Shown here piece after piece: positions 35,031 through 46,461 of a stretch of DNA of 64,000 nt. The notes beneath the pieces were generated by a model. The model was not told the origin of the DNA, did no database searches, and saw only the letters and a program-made list of their open reading frames with translations. How positions within the stretch are numbered: the first letter of the stretch is position 1; every line of letters begins with the position of its first letter. Source of the DNA: Stenotrophomonas maltophilia D457 (lineage in GTDB: Bacteria; Pseudomonadota; Gammaproteobacteria; Xanthomonadales; Xanthomonadaceae). The stretch is from contig NC_017671.1 in assembly GCF_000284595.1 (NCBI RefSeq), positions 1,583,001 to 1,647,000 on the forward strand. The letters are read 5' to 3'. The position numbers and the translations under genes were made by a program.

Positions 35031-36419
35031 ATGACCACGAACGAAAAATCAGCCCGTGCACTGCCGGTGCAGGATGCGCGGATCTACCCGCGCGGTGGGC
35101 TGGATGTGCTGTCGCGCGCCGAGGTCGCACGCCTGCGCGATGCCTCCGCCGGCGGCATGCATGAGCTGCTGCGCCGCTGCGCGCTGGCTGTGCTGACCAG
35201 CGGCAGCGCTTCGGACGATCCGCGCGCGGCGCGCGACCTCTACCCTGATTTCGACATCCAGGTGGCGCAGCAGGATCGCGGCGTGCGCATCGACCTGGTC
35301 AACGCACCGGCGATGGCCTTCGTCGACGGCGAGATCATCCGCGGTGTCGCCGAACTGCTGTTCGCCGTCGTGCGCGACCTGGCCTACATGGCCATCGAGA
35401 TGGGCCCGGCCTACGCGGCCGAGCTGGAGTCGTCCGAGGGCATCACCAACGCGGTGTTCGGCCTGCTGCGCAATGCGCGCATCCTCAACCCGGGCGATCC
35501 GAACCTGGTGGTGTGCTGGGGCGGCCATTCGATCTCGCGCGACGAGTACCTGTACACCAAGCAGGTGGGTTACGAGCTGGGCCTGCGCGGCCTGGACATC
35601 TGCACCGGCTGCGGTCCGGGCGCGATGAAGGGCCCGATGAAGGGTGCGACCATCGCCCATGCCAAGCAGCGCCGCACCGTCACGCGCTACATCGGCCTCA
35701 CCGAGCCGGGCATCATCGCGGCCGAGTCGCCGAACCCGATCGTCAACCACCTGGTGATCATGCCGGACATCGAGAAGCGCCTTGAGGCCTTCGTCCGCAT
35801 CGGCCACGGCATCATCGTGTTCGCCGGTGGCGTCGGCACTGCCGAAGAGATCCTGTACCTGCTCGGCATCCTGCTGCGCGAGGAGAACAAGGACCTGCCG
35901 TTCCCGCTGATCCTTACCGGCCCGACCGTGGCGGCGCCGTACTTCGAGCAGATCGACCGCTTCATCCGCCTGACCCTGGGTGATGAGGCTGCCGAGCGCT
36001 ACGAGATCATCATCGGTGACCCGGTCGCGGTGGCCAAGAAGATGGCCAACGGCATCAAGCGCGTGCGCGAGCACCGCCTGGCGCAGAAGGACTCGTTCTT
36101 CTTCAACTGGTCGATCGAGATCCCGTGGGAGTACCAGCAGCCGTTCGTGCCGACCCACGAGGCGATGGCCGCGCTGGACCTGCACCACGGGCGTGCGCCG
36201 CACGCGCTGGCGGCCGACCTTCGCCGGGCGTTCTCGGGCATCGTCGCCGGCAACGTGAAGGAGGACGGCATGCGCCGCATCGAGCAGTTCGGGCCGTTCC
36301 AGATCCACGGGGATCCGGACATGATGCAGGCGCTGGATGCGCTGCTGCGCGCCTTCGTCGAGCAGCGCCGGATGAAGATCTCCGGCGAATACCAGCCCTG
36401 CTACCAGGTGCTGGCCTGA
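35031..36419 (+). CDS. ppnN: Pyrimidine/purine nucleotide 5'-monophosphate nucleosidase PpnN (LOG family)
   Basis: 462 residues. It cleaves purine and pyrimidine nucleoside monophosphates to base and ribose phosphate; the E. coli enzyme is activated by ppGpp. The LOG core has FAGGVGTAEEILYLLG (PGGxGTxxE motif, here with Ala instead of Pro), GCGPGAMKGPMKGATIAHA and VVCWGGHSISRDEYLY. PpnN-specific N- and C-terminal regions are present: LDVLSRAEVARLR and RRAFSGIVAGNVKEDGMRRIEQFGP. Length is close to the 454 of E. coli. The ATG at 35031 is chosen, but AAGGA at 35011-35015 fits a TTG at 35025 better. Confidence 0.93.
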   Translation: MTTNEKSARALPVQDARIYPRGGLDVLSRAEVARLRDASAGGMHELLRRCALAVLTSGSASDDPRAARDLYPDFDIQVAQQDRGVRIDLVNAPAMAFVDGEIIRGVAELLFAVVRDLAYMAIEMGPAYAAELESSEGITNAVFGLLRNARILNPGDPNLVVCWGGHSISRDEYLYTKQVGYELGLRGLDICTGCGPGAMKGPMKGATIAHAKQRRTVTRYIGLTEPGIIAAESPNPIVNHLVIMPDIEKRLEAFVRIGHGIIVFAGGVGTAEEILYLLGILLREENKDLPFPLILTGPTVAAPYFEQIDRFIRLTLGDEAAERYEIIIGDPVAVAKKMANGIKRVREHRLAQKDSFFFNWSIEIPWEYQQPFVPTHEAMAALDLHHGRAPHALAADLRRAFSGIVAGNVKEDGMRRIEQFGPFQIHGDPDMMQALDALLRAFVEQRRMKISGEYQPCYQVLA

Positions 36420-36425
36420 ACCCGG

Positions 36426-36451
36426 GCCGGCGCGATGGGGATCGCGCCGGC
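36426..36451 (+). terminator. Hairpin after ppnN
   Basis: GCCGGCGCGAT-GGGG-ATCGCGCCGGC, an 11-bp perfect stem, without a T-tract. Located six bases after the stop. Confidence 0.6.
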
Positions 36452-36580
36452 ACTGGCAGGGGAGGGCGGCTCGTCAAGCCTTTGACGCCCGTCGCCCCGG
36501 ATTGACCGTTCATCCTGCCGCCGCTTGCCGGTGGCGGGACGATGGCCCATCGTGGCCACCAACACGCTGGGGAGCGTCCA

Positions 36581-37096
36581 ATGTCTTTGCGCCGGCAAAA
36601 CGGTTTCACGCTGGTTGAACTGATGGTCACGCTGGCCGTCTTCGTGATCCTGGCGTCGATCGCCTATCCGAGCTTCCGCGGGATGATCCGCTCGAACCGG
36701 CTGGCGACCGCCAACAATGAACTGATCGCGCTGGCCAACCTGGCCCGCAGTGAAGGCATCCGCAACAGCAACGGTGGCGGTGTCTGTGGCAGTGCCGATG
36801 GCAAGGCCTGTGATGGCGACTGGTCCAAGGGCGTACTGGCCTGGTCGGACCTTGATGGCGACGGTCAGATGGGCAGTAATGACGTCGCGCTGCGCTTTTC
36901 GCAGGGCAACCCGCAACTCAGCGTGGTGGGTCCGCCGGGCGCGGTCATCGCCTTCGACGGGCGCGGCCGGCGCAGGGCGGTCGCTGATCAGACCCTGGTG
37001 CTGTCGCCGGATGCGTGCAAGGCCGGTGAATCGAAAAGCACGTTGACGATCAACCAATCCGGCCAGGTCCGGGTGACCAAGGGAGCCTGCTCATGA
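36581..37096 (+). CDS. fimT: GspH/FimT family type IV pseudopilin
   Basis: 171-residue minor pilin. Short basic leader (MSLRRQNG) cleaved before Phe by PilD, giving FTLVELMVTLAVFVILASIAYPSF, with Glu at +5. GspH domain with Cys residues in CGSADGKACDGDW and near the C-terminus (KGACS). It opens the minor-pilin cluster and overlaps pilV by four bases. It primes type IV pilus assembly at the inner membrane. FimT and FimU are hard to separate by sequence alone. A FimT-type pilin can also bind DNA for uptake in related species. Confidence 0.88.
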   Translation: MSLRRQNGFTLVELMVTLAVFVILASIAYPSFRGMIRSNRLATANNELIALANLARSEGIRNSNGGGVCGSADGKACDGDWSKGVLAWSDLDGDGQMGSNDVALRFSQGNPQLSVVGPPGAVIAFDGRGRRRAVADQTLVLSPDACKAGESKSTLTINQSGQVRVTKGACS

Positions 37097-37590
37097 GCCG
37101 CCGCAACCTGGCCCGCCCGCGCTCGTCGCAGGGTGGCTTCAGCCTGATCGAAGTGATGGTGGCGGTGCTGATCCTGGCGTTCGGGCTGCTGGGCTTTGCC
37201 TTGCTGCAGACCACCAACGTCCGCTTCGTGCAGAGCGCAAACTACCGCACCCAGGCGACCAACCTGGCCAACGACCTGATCGAACTGATGCGCGCCCAGC
37301 GTACCGACACGCTGGCCGGTGGCGCCTATTCCTCTGCCTCGTTCTCGGCCGGCTCGGTGAAGCCCAGCGGCGCCTGCGCCTGGCCGACCGGCGCCGCCGT
37401 GACGCCGAAGACGAACGTGGCGCGCTGGCAGTGCGAGGTCGCACGCACGCTGGGCGAGAAGGCCAGCGCACAGGTGACCTTCGTGCAGAGCACCGGCCAG
37501 GTCACCGTGGCCATCAGCTGGGGAGACCAGCGCTGGGATCCGAAGGATCCCGACAGCCTTACCACCTTCGGCCTGACGACCTTCCTGTGA
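37093..37590 (+). CDS. pilV: Type IV pilus minor pilin PilV
   Basis: 165 residues. Prepilin leader ends QGG, then FSLIEVMVAVLILAFGLLGFALLQTTNVR, the typical PilV N-terminal helix, with Glu at +5. The C-terminal half has two Cys (CAWPTG and RWQCEVA), likely forming a disulfide. Coupled to fimT by ATGA and to pilW by an overlapping stop. Confidence 0.9.
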   Translation: MSRRNLARPRSSQGGFSLIEVMVAVLILAFGLLGFALLQTTNVRFVQSANYRTQATNLANDLIELMRAQRTDTLAGGAYSSASFSAGSVKPSGACAWPTGAAVTPKTNVARWQCEVARTLGEKASAQVTFVQSTGQVTVAISWGDQRWDPKDPDSLTTFGLTTFL

Positions 37591-37598
37591 ACGCGCCC

Positions 37599-38756
37599 AT
37601 GAGTCCAATTTCGCGAGCCCGAGGCCTGTCGCTGATCGAACTGATGATCGCCATGGTCATCGGCCTGGTCCTGATGCTGGGCGTCACCCAGATCTTCATC
37701 GCCTCGCGTGCGGCGTCGCGCCTGTCCGAAGGCGCGGCCCGTACCCAGGAGAACGCGCGCTTCGCGCTGGATTTCCTGCAGCGTGACCTGCGCATGGCCG
37801 GCCATTTCGGTTGCGTCAACGACCAGGCCCACGTGGTCAAGAACACCGGCGATGTCGGCTACCACCTGGGCATCAGCTCGGGCAGTGGCGACCCGCTGGA
37901 TTTCTCGGTTCCGGTACAGGGATACGAGGCTGCAGGCACGGCGCCGGGCACCACGCTGACGCTGGGCCGCGCCTGGAGCGCGGCGCAGTCGGTTCCGAAG
38001 AGCATCGCCAACCTCAAGCCGGCACCATTGCCGGGCAGCGACATCCTGGTGCTGCGCCTGATGAGTCCGGAAGGGGCCGTGGTGACCGGCATATCCGTGG
38101 CCGCGGGCGCGACCACCCTGACCGTCTCCAGTGATGGCATGGCCCGGCTGAAGGCCAACGCCGCAGGCACGCCGACGGTCTTCGGCGTGGCCGACTGCAC
38201 CCGTGCCGACGTGTTCCCGGCCACCATCAGCGGTTCGACGGTGAAGGTCGACAAGGTCGACCTGAGCAACTATTCGATCAACAACGCGATGACCATGCTG
38301 TATCGCGCCGATGGCATGGCGTATTACATCGCGAGCAACCCCAATGGCGAGCCGGCGCTTTACCGGGCACGTGCCAATGGCGCCGGCGGCTACGCCGATG
38401 GCGAGGAGCTGGTGGAAGGCATCGAGAACATGCAGTTCCTGTACGGCCTGGATGCCACCACCAACATCTCCCTGCCCACGCCGCCGACCGGCCGCATCGT
38501 CGACCAGCGCGTGGCCAGTGCGGTCAGCACCGGCACCGATGCCGCCGCCGCCGCGCAGTGGCGACGCGTCGGCATGGTGCAGGTCGGCCTGCTGGCACGC
38601 AGTCCGCAGCGTGCGTCGGCCGAAGCGCCGGGCAGTGCGGCCACGTATCCGGCCATCCTGGGGGTGGGCTTTGCCCCGGCCGATCCTTACGACCAGCGCC
38701 ATCGTGGCGCCTATGAAGCGTCCGTTGCACTGCGCAACCGCTTGTTCGGGAACTGA
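37599..38756 (+). CDS. pilW: Type IV pilus minor pilin PilW
   Basis: 385 residues, longest of the minor pilins. The leader SRARG precedes LSLIELMIAMVIGLVLMLGVTQIFIASR. The family motif GLSLIELMI and the segment NARFALDFLQRDLRMAGHFGC are PilW hallmarks. ATG at 37599 gives MSPISRARG; a GTG at 37587 that overlaps the pilV stop is in frame and may be used for coupling. PilVWX and PilE form the initiating tip complex below PilY1. The pilX start follows five bases after its stop. Confidence 0.9.
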   Translation: MSPISRARGLSLIELMIAMVIGLVLMLGVTQIFIASRAASRLSEGAARTQENARFALDFLQRDLRMAGHFGCVNDQAHVVKNTGDVGYHLGISSGSGDPLDFSVPVQGYEAAGTAPGTTLTLGRAWSAAQSVPKSIANLKPAPLPGSDILVLRLMSPEGAVVTGISVAAGATTLTVSSDGMARLKANAAGTPTVFGVADCTRADVFPATISGSTVKVDKVDLSNYSINNAMTMLYRADGMAYYIASNPNGEPALYRARANGAGGYADGEELVEGIENMQFLYGLDATTNISLPTPPTGRIVDQRVASAVSTGTDAAAAAQWRRVGMVQVGLLARSPQRASAEAPGSAATYPAILGVGFAPADPYDQRHRGAYEASVALRNRLFGN

Positions 38757-38761
38757 CGACC

Positions 38762-39283
38762 ATGCGCACTCATCCTTCCTCCAGGCGCCGCCCCTTCGTT
38801 GCCCAGGCACGGCAGCAGGGCGCTGTTCTCTACGTCGCGCTGATCATGCTGGTGCTGCTGGCCCTGCTGGGCGTGATCGGCATGCAGGTGGCCGGCATGC
38901 AGGAGCGCATGGCGGCCGGCTACCGGGCGACCAACATGGCGTTCCAGAACGCCGAAGGTGCGGCGCGCAGCGCCGAGAACGCGGTGGAGAACATCGCCAA
39001 CCGCAAGGATGCCGGCGCCAATCCGGCCGTGGCCTCCTCCGACATCAACCAGCAGTGCGATGACGGCTTCGACCCCTCGGCCTGGGTCGCGAAAACCAAG
39101 CTGGGCAGCAAGCCGGCCATCTATGTCCGTGAGATCCAGGGCTGCATCCAGGGGGAGGGTGCGCTGGACATGGGCAAGTCGGTGGAGAAGCCGACGCCGG
39201 TCTACCAGATCACGACCTATGCCGGTGATACCACCAGTGATGCGACGTCGCGTGCGGCGATCGATACCGTATTCAAGCTGTGA
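38762..39283 (+). CDS. pilX: Type IV pilus minor pilin PilX
   Basis: 173 residues. Basic leader ending ARQQG, then AVLYVALIMLVLLALLGVIGMQVAGMQERMAAGYRATNMAFQNAE in family outline. The helix lacks Glu at +5, as is typical for PilX, which is thought to sit at the pilus tip where that charge is not needed. Two Cys in the globular half (QQCDDGFD, QGCIQGE). It precedes PilY1, the usual order. Confidence 0.88.
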   Translation: MRTHPSSRRRPFVAQARQQGAVLYVALIMLVLLALLGVIGMQVAGMQERMAAGYRATNMAFQNAEGAARSAENAVENIANRKDAGANPAVASSDINQQCDDGFDPSAWVAKTKLGSKPAIYVREIQGCIQGEGALDMGKSVEKPTPVYQITTYAGDTTSDATSRAAIDTVFKL

Positions 39284-39296
39284 GGGTGGGGAGCCC

Positions 39297-42200
39297 ATGA
39301 ACACTCGCAACCGCAGGATCCTGGCAGGCGTTGGCCTTGCCGTCTTGGCCGCTGGCGGCTATCTGGCGCATACCTTGTTTGCCGCACAGGCGCAGGGCGT
39401 GCTGGCACAGGAGCCGATGAACGTGCAGACGCGCGCGACACCGGCGTTCATCATGGCGGTGGACGATTCGGGTTCGATGAACTTCGAACGCATGTTCCCC
39501 GGTGGTGACGGCCGCATGCGCTGGAACAGCAACACCAACAGCTTCTTCAACAACGATGGAAGCTTCTTCAGCGTGGGCTCGGCGTGCGCCAGCAACTCGG
39601 TGGACTGTTACCTCTACCTGTATCCGCACGCGGAGTTCAACAAGGAATACTCGCCAGGCCGCGCCATTCCGCCGCTGGATATCTACGGCTTCGCGCGTTC
39701 GCATGTCTACAACGCCAGTTACTTCAACCCGGACGTGACCTACCGGCCGTGGACCAATGCCGATGGTACGTTGTGGGCCGATGCCTCGATCACCCAGACC
39801 CGTGCCGATCCGCGTTCGGCCCAGCGCGGTTACAACGCTGTCTACAACATGACGACCGACCGTTCCACCACGGCGGAACAGTTCCAGTTTGTCAGCGGCA
39901 TGCGGATTCCCGACCTGTCCGGCACCGGCAACTCCTACTACACCGGTCGTGGCTGGAGCACGGCGGCGACCAGCATCACCAGCAGCACCACCTATGCGGT
40001 GACCTATTTCCCGGCCACGTTCTACCTGCCTGCGGCGGCACCGGCTCCGGCGGGCTACAAGACGGACAATGCCAGCCGGCCGCTGATCGCAGGGGCCTGT
40101 GGTCCCAGCTGCGACATGCGCCGCTACCAGATCAAGCCGGGCAACTATTCAAGTACCGCGGCCTACAACACCGCGATCCAGAATTTTGCCAACTGGTTCC
40201 AGTACCACCGCAACCGCGTGCTGGCGATCGTCGGTTCGTCGACCGCGGCGCTGGTGAGCGTTGACACGATGCGCGTGGGCTACTTCACCATCAACAAGCT
40301 CAGCAACGCGACCATGTACGACATGGTCACCAACCGTGCTGACCTGTACTCGCAGATCTACGGGTTGACCGCCAATGGTGGCACGCCCAATCGTCGCGCC
40401 GTGGAGTACCTGGTGGATCAGTTCCGCCGTACCGACAGCGGCGCGCCGGTGCAGCTGGCCTGCCAGCGCAACGGCGGCATGCTGTTCACCGACGGCTACA
40501 CCAACTCCGGCAACACGGCGAACAGCGGCTTCGGTGATGCCGACTCGGTGAACTCCACCCACCTGCCGTCCATTCCGTTCGCCGATGGCTACAGCAATAC
40601 CATCGCCGACATCGCGGCGGCGGCCTATGCCGGTTCCCGCACGCCCCTGCGTACCGGGACCAGCTTCCCGGCCGGGCAGGTGCCGGTCAGTGACAAGTGC
40701 AATTCGCTGGACAAGAGCAGTCCGGACTGGAAGCGCCTGGACTGCCAGACCGACCTGCACATGAACTTCTATGGCGTGACCCTGGGCGCGCAGGGCAAGA
40801 TCTATGGCGTCAACCAGGCCGCTACCGACGATCCCTACAAGAACCCGCCGAACTGGGCCGGCAATGGCAACCCGGTAAATGTCGATGACGGTACCGTCAT
40901 CGATGAACTGTGGCACGCGGCCGTGAACAGCCGTGGCGAATTCATCAACGCACAGACCCCGGCGGACGTCACCGAGGCCATGCGCCGGGTGCTGTCTTCG
41001 ATCACCGGTGGTGCATCGCCGTCGGGAACGATCGGCATCAGTGGTGCGCGCATCGGCACCGGCTCACTGGCGGTGACTCCGCGCTATGACATCACCAACA
41101 GTGGCACCGACTGGTCGAGCAAGCTGACCGCATCCAGCGTCAAGGTCAACGCTGACCAGGTGGCCGAGCTCACCGAGGTGTGGGAGGCGTCCAGCCGCCT
41201 GTCCTCGTCCAGCCGCCGCATTGTCGCCAACAAGCTGGGTTCGCCGGTGGATTTCAACAGCGCCCGCATCAGCTTGCAGGATCTGTGCAGCAAGCCCAGC
41301 GGCAAGTACGCGACGATGCTGGTCTGCTCCGCCGACAAGCTGACGGCGATCAAGGCCGACCTGGCCAGCGCGATCAACTACCTCATGGCCGACAGCTCGA
41401 CCGAAGTCCGCAATGGTGGCAAGTATCGTGACCGCACTACGCCGCTGGGTGACATCGTCAACTCGGCGCCGGTGGTGAGTTCGCCGTTGGACGACTACGG
41501 TTACCGCCAGCTCGGTGGCGCCTACGCCAAGAGCTATACGGACTATCTGGCCACCAAGGCCAAGTCGCAGCGGTACATGGTGTATGTCGGTGCCAACGAC
41601 GGCATGCTGCATGCCTTCGATGGCGGCATGAAGGCTGACGCCAAGCAGGATGGCACGGGTGGCACGGAGAGCTTCGCCTACATCCCGGCCACCGCGCTGG
41701 GGCACATGGCCAACCTGCTGTTCCCCTACAAGTCCGACACGGCCGACCAGACCTTCCGCCACCGTTATTACGTCGATGGCCCGGTAGCCGTGTCCGATAC
41801 CTACAACGGCACCGCGTGGCAGACCAGCCTGGTAGGCACCACGGGTGCAGGTGGTCGTTCGGTGTTCGCGCTGGACGTCACCACGCCGGGCAGCTTCGGA
41901 ACCGGCAACGTGCTGTGGGAAATCAGCGACATCAACTCGTCGCTGCGGGACGAGGTGCGCAACAACATCGGATTCGTGCTGGGCAAGCCGGTGATCGTGC
42001 CGGTGAAGAGTGGTACCGGCGTGGCCTGGAAGGCGATTTTCGGCAATGGCTACGGCAGCGCCAACGGCAAGGCGGTGCTGTTCGTGGTCGACATGGCCAG
42101 CGGCGACATCCGGATGATCGAAGCGGTCGAAGGCACGTCGGGCGCGGGCATCTCCGGGGACAATGGATTGGGCAATGTGGTCGTGGTCGATCGCTGGACA

Positions 42201-43049
42201 GGCGCGAGCCAGGATGCGCGCGGCCGTGATGGACTGGCCGACACCGTCTATGCAGCCGATCAGCGTGGCGCGGTGTGGAAGTTCGACCTGACCAGCAGTG
42301 CGAATACCACGCTGACCGTGCCGATGTTCACCAGCCAGGCGGCACAGGACTCCTCCGGCAAGACCTACCGCCAGCCGATCACCGGTGGCATGACCGCAGC
42401 GACCGGCCCCTCGGGCGGTGTAATGCTCTATTTCGGCACCGGTAGCTTCTCGTTCACCAGCGACAAGGATGACAAGTCGCAGCAGGCGCTCTACGCCGTA
42501 AACGATCTGTCGGGAAAGACGGTGACCTCCACGGTGACCGCTACCAATCTCGTTCCGTATACAGCCGCCGCCGCCACAAGCAGCGATGAACGCAAGATCA
42601 CTGCAGGCGTGGCGCCGGCCAACGCGCGTGGCTGGATGATTCAACTTCCCGCTGGCAACGGCGAACGCGCGGTAGGCAACCCGATCCTGGTCAGCGGCAT
42701 TGTCTTCATGCCGACCTATGTGCCCAACATGGAAACGGTCGGCTGTTCGACCAGTGGTTCCAACTGGCTGTTCGGACTGTCGTCGATCAGCGGCTTGCCG
42801 ATGTTGGAGAACGTGCGCTATGGCTCGCCGACCGGCAGCCGGCCCGGGGCAGCGACCGCCGCCATCGCGTTGAAGACCGGAGGAACTGCGCCGGTCCGTG
42901 ACGTTTCGCTGTCGGTGCTGCCGCGTCCGACGGACAACAAGGCGCCGCCCGGAGGCAGCTCCTGCTGGATGGCCGTCGGCGCGGCGGGCAGCCAGTCGCT
43001 GTATCTGCCTTACCCTTGCGGTCGCCAGTCCTGGCGCCAGCTCCAGTAA
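39297..43049 (+). CDS. pilY1: Type IV pilus tip adhesin PilY1
   Basis: 1250 residues. The ATG at 39297 follows GGGTGGGGAG and opens a signal-like N-terminus (LAGVGLAVLAAGGYLAHTLF). The N-terminal part has a von Willebrand A MIDAS motif DDSGSMN (about residues 58-64). The C-terminal third is a PilY1 beta-propeller: VYVGANDGMLHAFDGG, VGTTGAGGRSVFALDVTTP and VVVVDRWTG-type repeats. The Ca-binding loop is in DRWTGASQDARGRDGLADTVYAAD. PilY1 controls pilus retraction, surface sensing and adhesion. The open frame runs further back over pilX, so the start rests on the signal peptide and ribosome site. Confidence 0.93.
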   Translation: MNTRNRRILAGVGLAVLAAGGYLAHTLFAAQAQGVLAQEPMNVQTRATPAFIMAVDDSGSMNFERMFPGGDGRMRWNSNTNSFFNNDGSFFSVGSACASNSVDCYLYLYPHAEFNKEYSPGRAIPPLDIYGFARSHVYNASYFNPDVTYRPWTNADGTLWADASITQTRADPRSAQRGYNAVYNMTTDRSTTAEQFQFVSGMRIPDLSGTGNSYYTGRGWSTAATSITSSTTYAVTYFPATFYLPAAAPAPAGYKTDNASRPLIAGACGPSCDMRRYQIKPGNYSSTAAYNTAIQNFANWFQYHRNRVLAIVGSSTAALVSVDTMRVGYFTINKLSNATMYDMVTNRADLYSQIYGLTANGGTPNRRAVEYLVDQFRRTDSGAPVQLACQRNGGMLFTDGYTNSGNTANSGFGDADSVNSTHLPSIPFADGYSNTIADIAAAAYAGSRTPLRTGTSFPAGQVPVSDKCNSLDKSSPDWKRLDCQTDLHMNFYGVTLGAQGKIYGVNQAATDDPYKNPPNWAGNGNPVNVDDGTVIDELWHAAVNSRGEFINAQTPADVTEAMRRVLSSITGGASPSGTIGISGARIGTGSLAVTPRYDITNSGTDWSSKLTASSVKVNADQVAELTEVWEASSRLSSSSRRIVANKLGSPVDFNSARISLQDLCSKPSGKYATMLVCSADKLTAIKADLASAINYLMADSSTEVRNGGKYRDRTTPLGDIVNSAPVVSSPLDDYGYRQLGGAYAKSYTDYLATKAKSQRYMVYVGANDGMLHAFDGGMKADAKQDGTGGTESFAYIPATALGHMANLLFPYKSDTADQTFRHRYYVDGPVAVSDTYNGTAWQTSLVGTTGAGGRSVFALDVTTPGSFGTGNVLWEISDINSSLRDEVRNNIGFVLGKPVIVPVKSGTGVAWKAIFGNGYGSANGKAVLFVVDMASGDIRMIEAVEGTSGAGISGDNGLGNVVVVDRWTGASQDARGRDGLADTVYAADQRGAVWKFDLTSSANTTLTVPMFTSQAAQDSSGKTYRQPITGGMTAATGPSGGVMLYFGTGSFSFTSDKDDKSQQALYAVNDLSGKTVTSTVTATNLVPYTAAAATSSDERKITAGVAPANARGWMIQLPAGNGERAVGNPILVSGIVFMPTYVPNMETVGCSTSGSNWLFGLSSISGLPMLENVRYGSPTGSRPGAATAAIALKTGGTAPVRDVSLSVLPRPTDNKAPPGGSSCWMAVGAAGSQSLYLPYPCGRQSWRQLQ

Positions 43050-43072
43050 CCCCAGTGCGAGGATCCACGCTC

Positions 43073-43480
43073 ATGTTGCACACTCACATGCCTCGCCGCG
43101 CGGCTGGCTTTACGCTGATCGAATTGATGATCGTGGTGATCGTCATCGGCATCCTGGCGGCGATCGCCATTCCGTCCTATCAGGAATACGTGCGCCGATC
43201 GCATCGTGCCGTGGTGAAGGCGGACCTGGCTGAGTACGCACAGCGCGCCGAGCGCTACCACACCAGCAACAACTCCTACACCGGCTACGCGCTGCCGACC
43301 AAGGTGTCGCCCCGTGATGGCGGTACCGTGCGCTACAACCTGGACTACAAGGGGGATGGCACCAGCTTCACCATCACCGCCACCCCGCAGGGCACGCAGG
43401 CCAAGGACAGCTGCGGCACGATGAGCGTGGACCAGGCCAACCGCAAGACGGCCGACGGTGGCGTTGCCAGTTGCTGGTGA
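43073..43480 (+). CDS. pilE: Type IV pilin, PilE family minor pilin
   Basis: 135 residues. Leader MLHTHMPRRAAG then FTLIELMIVVIVIGILAAIAIPSYQEYVRRSHRAV, a classical pilin helix with Glu at +5. Two Cys near the C-terminus (DSCGTMS and VASCW) form the D-loop disulfide. It ends fimT-pilVWXY1-pilE, as in Pseudomonas and Xanthomonas. GAGGA precedes the ATG at 43073. Confidence 0.9.
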   Translation: MLHTHMPRRAAGFTLIELMIVVIVIGILAAIAIPSYQEYVRRSHRAVVKADLAEYAQRAERYHTSNNSYTGYALPTKVSPRDGGTVRYNLDYKGDGTSFTITATPQGTQAKDSCGTMSVDQANRKTADGGVASCW

Positions 43481-43488
43481 AACAGGTG

Positions 43489-43517
43489 TTGATCTTCCTG
43501 TAATCGACCAGTACAAT
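43489..43517 (+). promoter_or_regulatory. Promoter of tRNA-Asn
   Basis: TTGATC (43489-43494), 17 bases, TACAAT (43512-43517), ending 11 bases before the tRNA. A strong sigma-70 match. Confidence 0.7.
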
Positions 43518-43527
43518 GCGCCTCCCC

Positions 43528-43604
43528 GCCCGAATAGCTCAGCCGGTTAGAGCACTTGACTGTTAATCAGGGGGTCGTTGGTTCGAGTCCAACTTCGGGC
43601 GCCA
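43528..43604 (+). tRNA. tRNA-Asn (anticodon GTT)
   Basis: Cloverleaf: acceptor GCCCGAA paired with TTCGGGC, D arm AGCTCAGCCGGTTAGAGC, anticodon arm with loop CTGTTAATC, T arm GTTGGTTCGAGTCCAAC, encoded CCA at 43602-43604. 77 nt with CCA. Confidence 0.97.
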
Positions 43605-43610
43605 GACACT

Positions 43611-43645
43611 GCAAAAGCCGCGAGAAATCGCGGCTTTTGCTTTTC
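43611..43645 (+). terminator. Rho-independent terminator after tRNA-Asn
   Basis: Perfect 13-bp stem GCAAAAGCCGCGA-GAA-TCGCGGCTTTTGC then TTTTC. It lies seven bases after the tRNA and can also end the opposite pilin transcript. Confidence 0.85.
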
Positions 43646-43656
43646 TGCGCAGGTAG

Positions 43657-44202
43657 TCAGCAGGGCGTATCGCGGTCCACGCGTTCACTTCGCACGCGGC
43701 CGCCATTGTTGACGATCAACGCACCGTGCAGCCGGTTGCCCGCGCAGATGCGCAGGGTCAGGTTGGCCCCTGGGCTGCGTCCGTCTGCCTGGAAGAACAG
43801 CTGGGGCCGCCCGCTGCTGGCCTGGGCAAGGATCGATATGTCCGAGCGCCCGGTGTGATGGTTCAGGATCGCCTCCGGCGACGTTGGCTCCCCGCGCTGG
43901 TCGCCACTGCGGTAGATGATCCAGCCGGCGCTCCAGTCGTCGCTGCAGTGCAGGCCGTCGATACTGGCGCAGAGGCCGATCAGCTCGCGTCTGCGCAATG
44001 CCTCGCTGCGCGCGCCGGCCAGGCTGGCGTGCAGGGTCAGTTGTAGTGCATCGGCGCGTTGCCGCAGCAGCAAAGGCTGCAGCGCCGGCCAGGACGCCGC
44101 CAGCAGCACCGCCAGCACGGCGATGACCACCAGCAGTTCGGTCAGGTGCACGCCCCGCGCAGAGCGGGGGCCGAGGGGGCAGGGGGCATGGGTCGGGTGC
44201 AT
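43657..44202 (-). CDS. FimT/GspH-like pseudopilin, opposite strand
   Basis: 181 residues. A second GspH-type pilin outside the main operon. The ATG at 44202 follows GGAGG; the leader ends SARG and the helix starts [24 protein letters not shown] with Glu at +5. The residue after the cleavage Gly is Val-His rather than Phe-Thr. The body has [26 protein letters not shown] and a C-terminal RDTPC, giving three conserved Cys. FimT-type pilins bind DNA during transformation in related bacteria. Convergent with tRNA-Asn and divergent from uvrB. Confidence 0.85.
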   Translation of the reverse strand: MHPTHAPCPLGPRSARGVHLTELLVVIAVLAVLLAASWPALQPLLLRQRADALQLTLHASLAGARSEALRRRELIGLCASIDGLHCSDDWSAGWIIYRSGDQRGEPTSPEAILNHHTGRSDISILAQASSGRPQLFFQADGRSPGANLTLRICAGNRLHGALIVNNGGRVRSERVDRDTPC

Positions 44203-44298
44203 GCATCCAGCCTCCGCGCCCGGCTGCGCGGCCGCCATCGGGAATCCCCGTGGCGGGCTGCCCGGCCACCCCTCAGCCAGCCGTCACCCCTCGCCCCG

Positions 44299-44304
44299 TA
44301 TACT
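44299..44304 (+). promoter_or_regulatory. -10-like hexamer upstream of uvrB
   Basis: TATACT, 27 bases before the uvrB start. No convincing -35 element or LexA box is visible around it. Confidence 0.4.
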
Positions 44305-44330
44305 CATCCTTCCCGGGAACTGGCAACACC

Positions 44331-46355
<2,025 letters not shown>

Positions 46356-46388
46356 ACGCGGCAGTGCAGCATCATCTTCACAAAAGTG

Positions 46389-46417
46389 TTGCGCTTCCCT
46401 GCCGGCATCCGTAATAT
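46389..46417 (+). promoter_or_regulatory. Promoter of the tRNA-Val pair
   Basis: TTGCGC (46389-46394), 17-base spacer, TAATAT (46412-46417), 44 bases before the first tRNA-Val. Confidence 0.7.
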
Positions 46418-46461
46418 ACGCGGCCTGCACCGACGCAATCGCGGAAATGCAGAAGCAAAAC

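Noticed and set aside
41064..42644. Minus-strand open frame of 526 codons opposite pilY1
   Set aside because: No homology visible and high-GC shadow composition.
44250..44330. Longer uvrB starting 27 codons upstream
   Set aside because: The extra residues lack similarity to the UvrB N-terminus and the known start pattern [11 protein letters not shown] begins at 44331.
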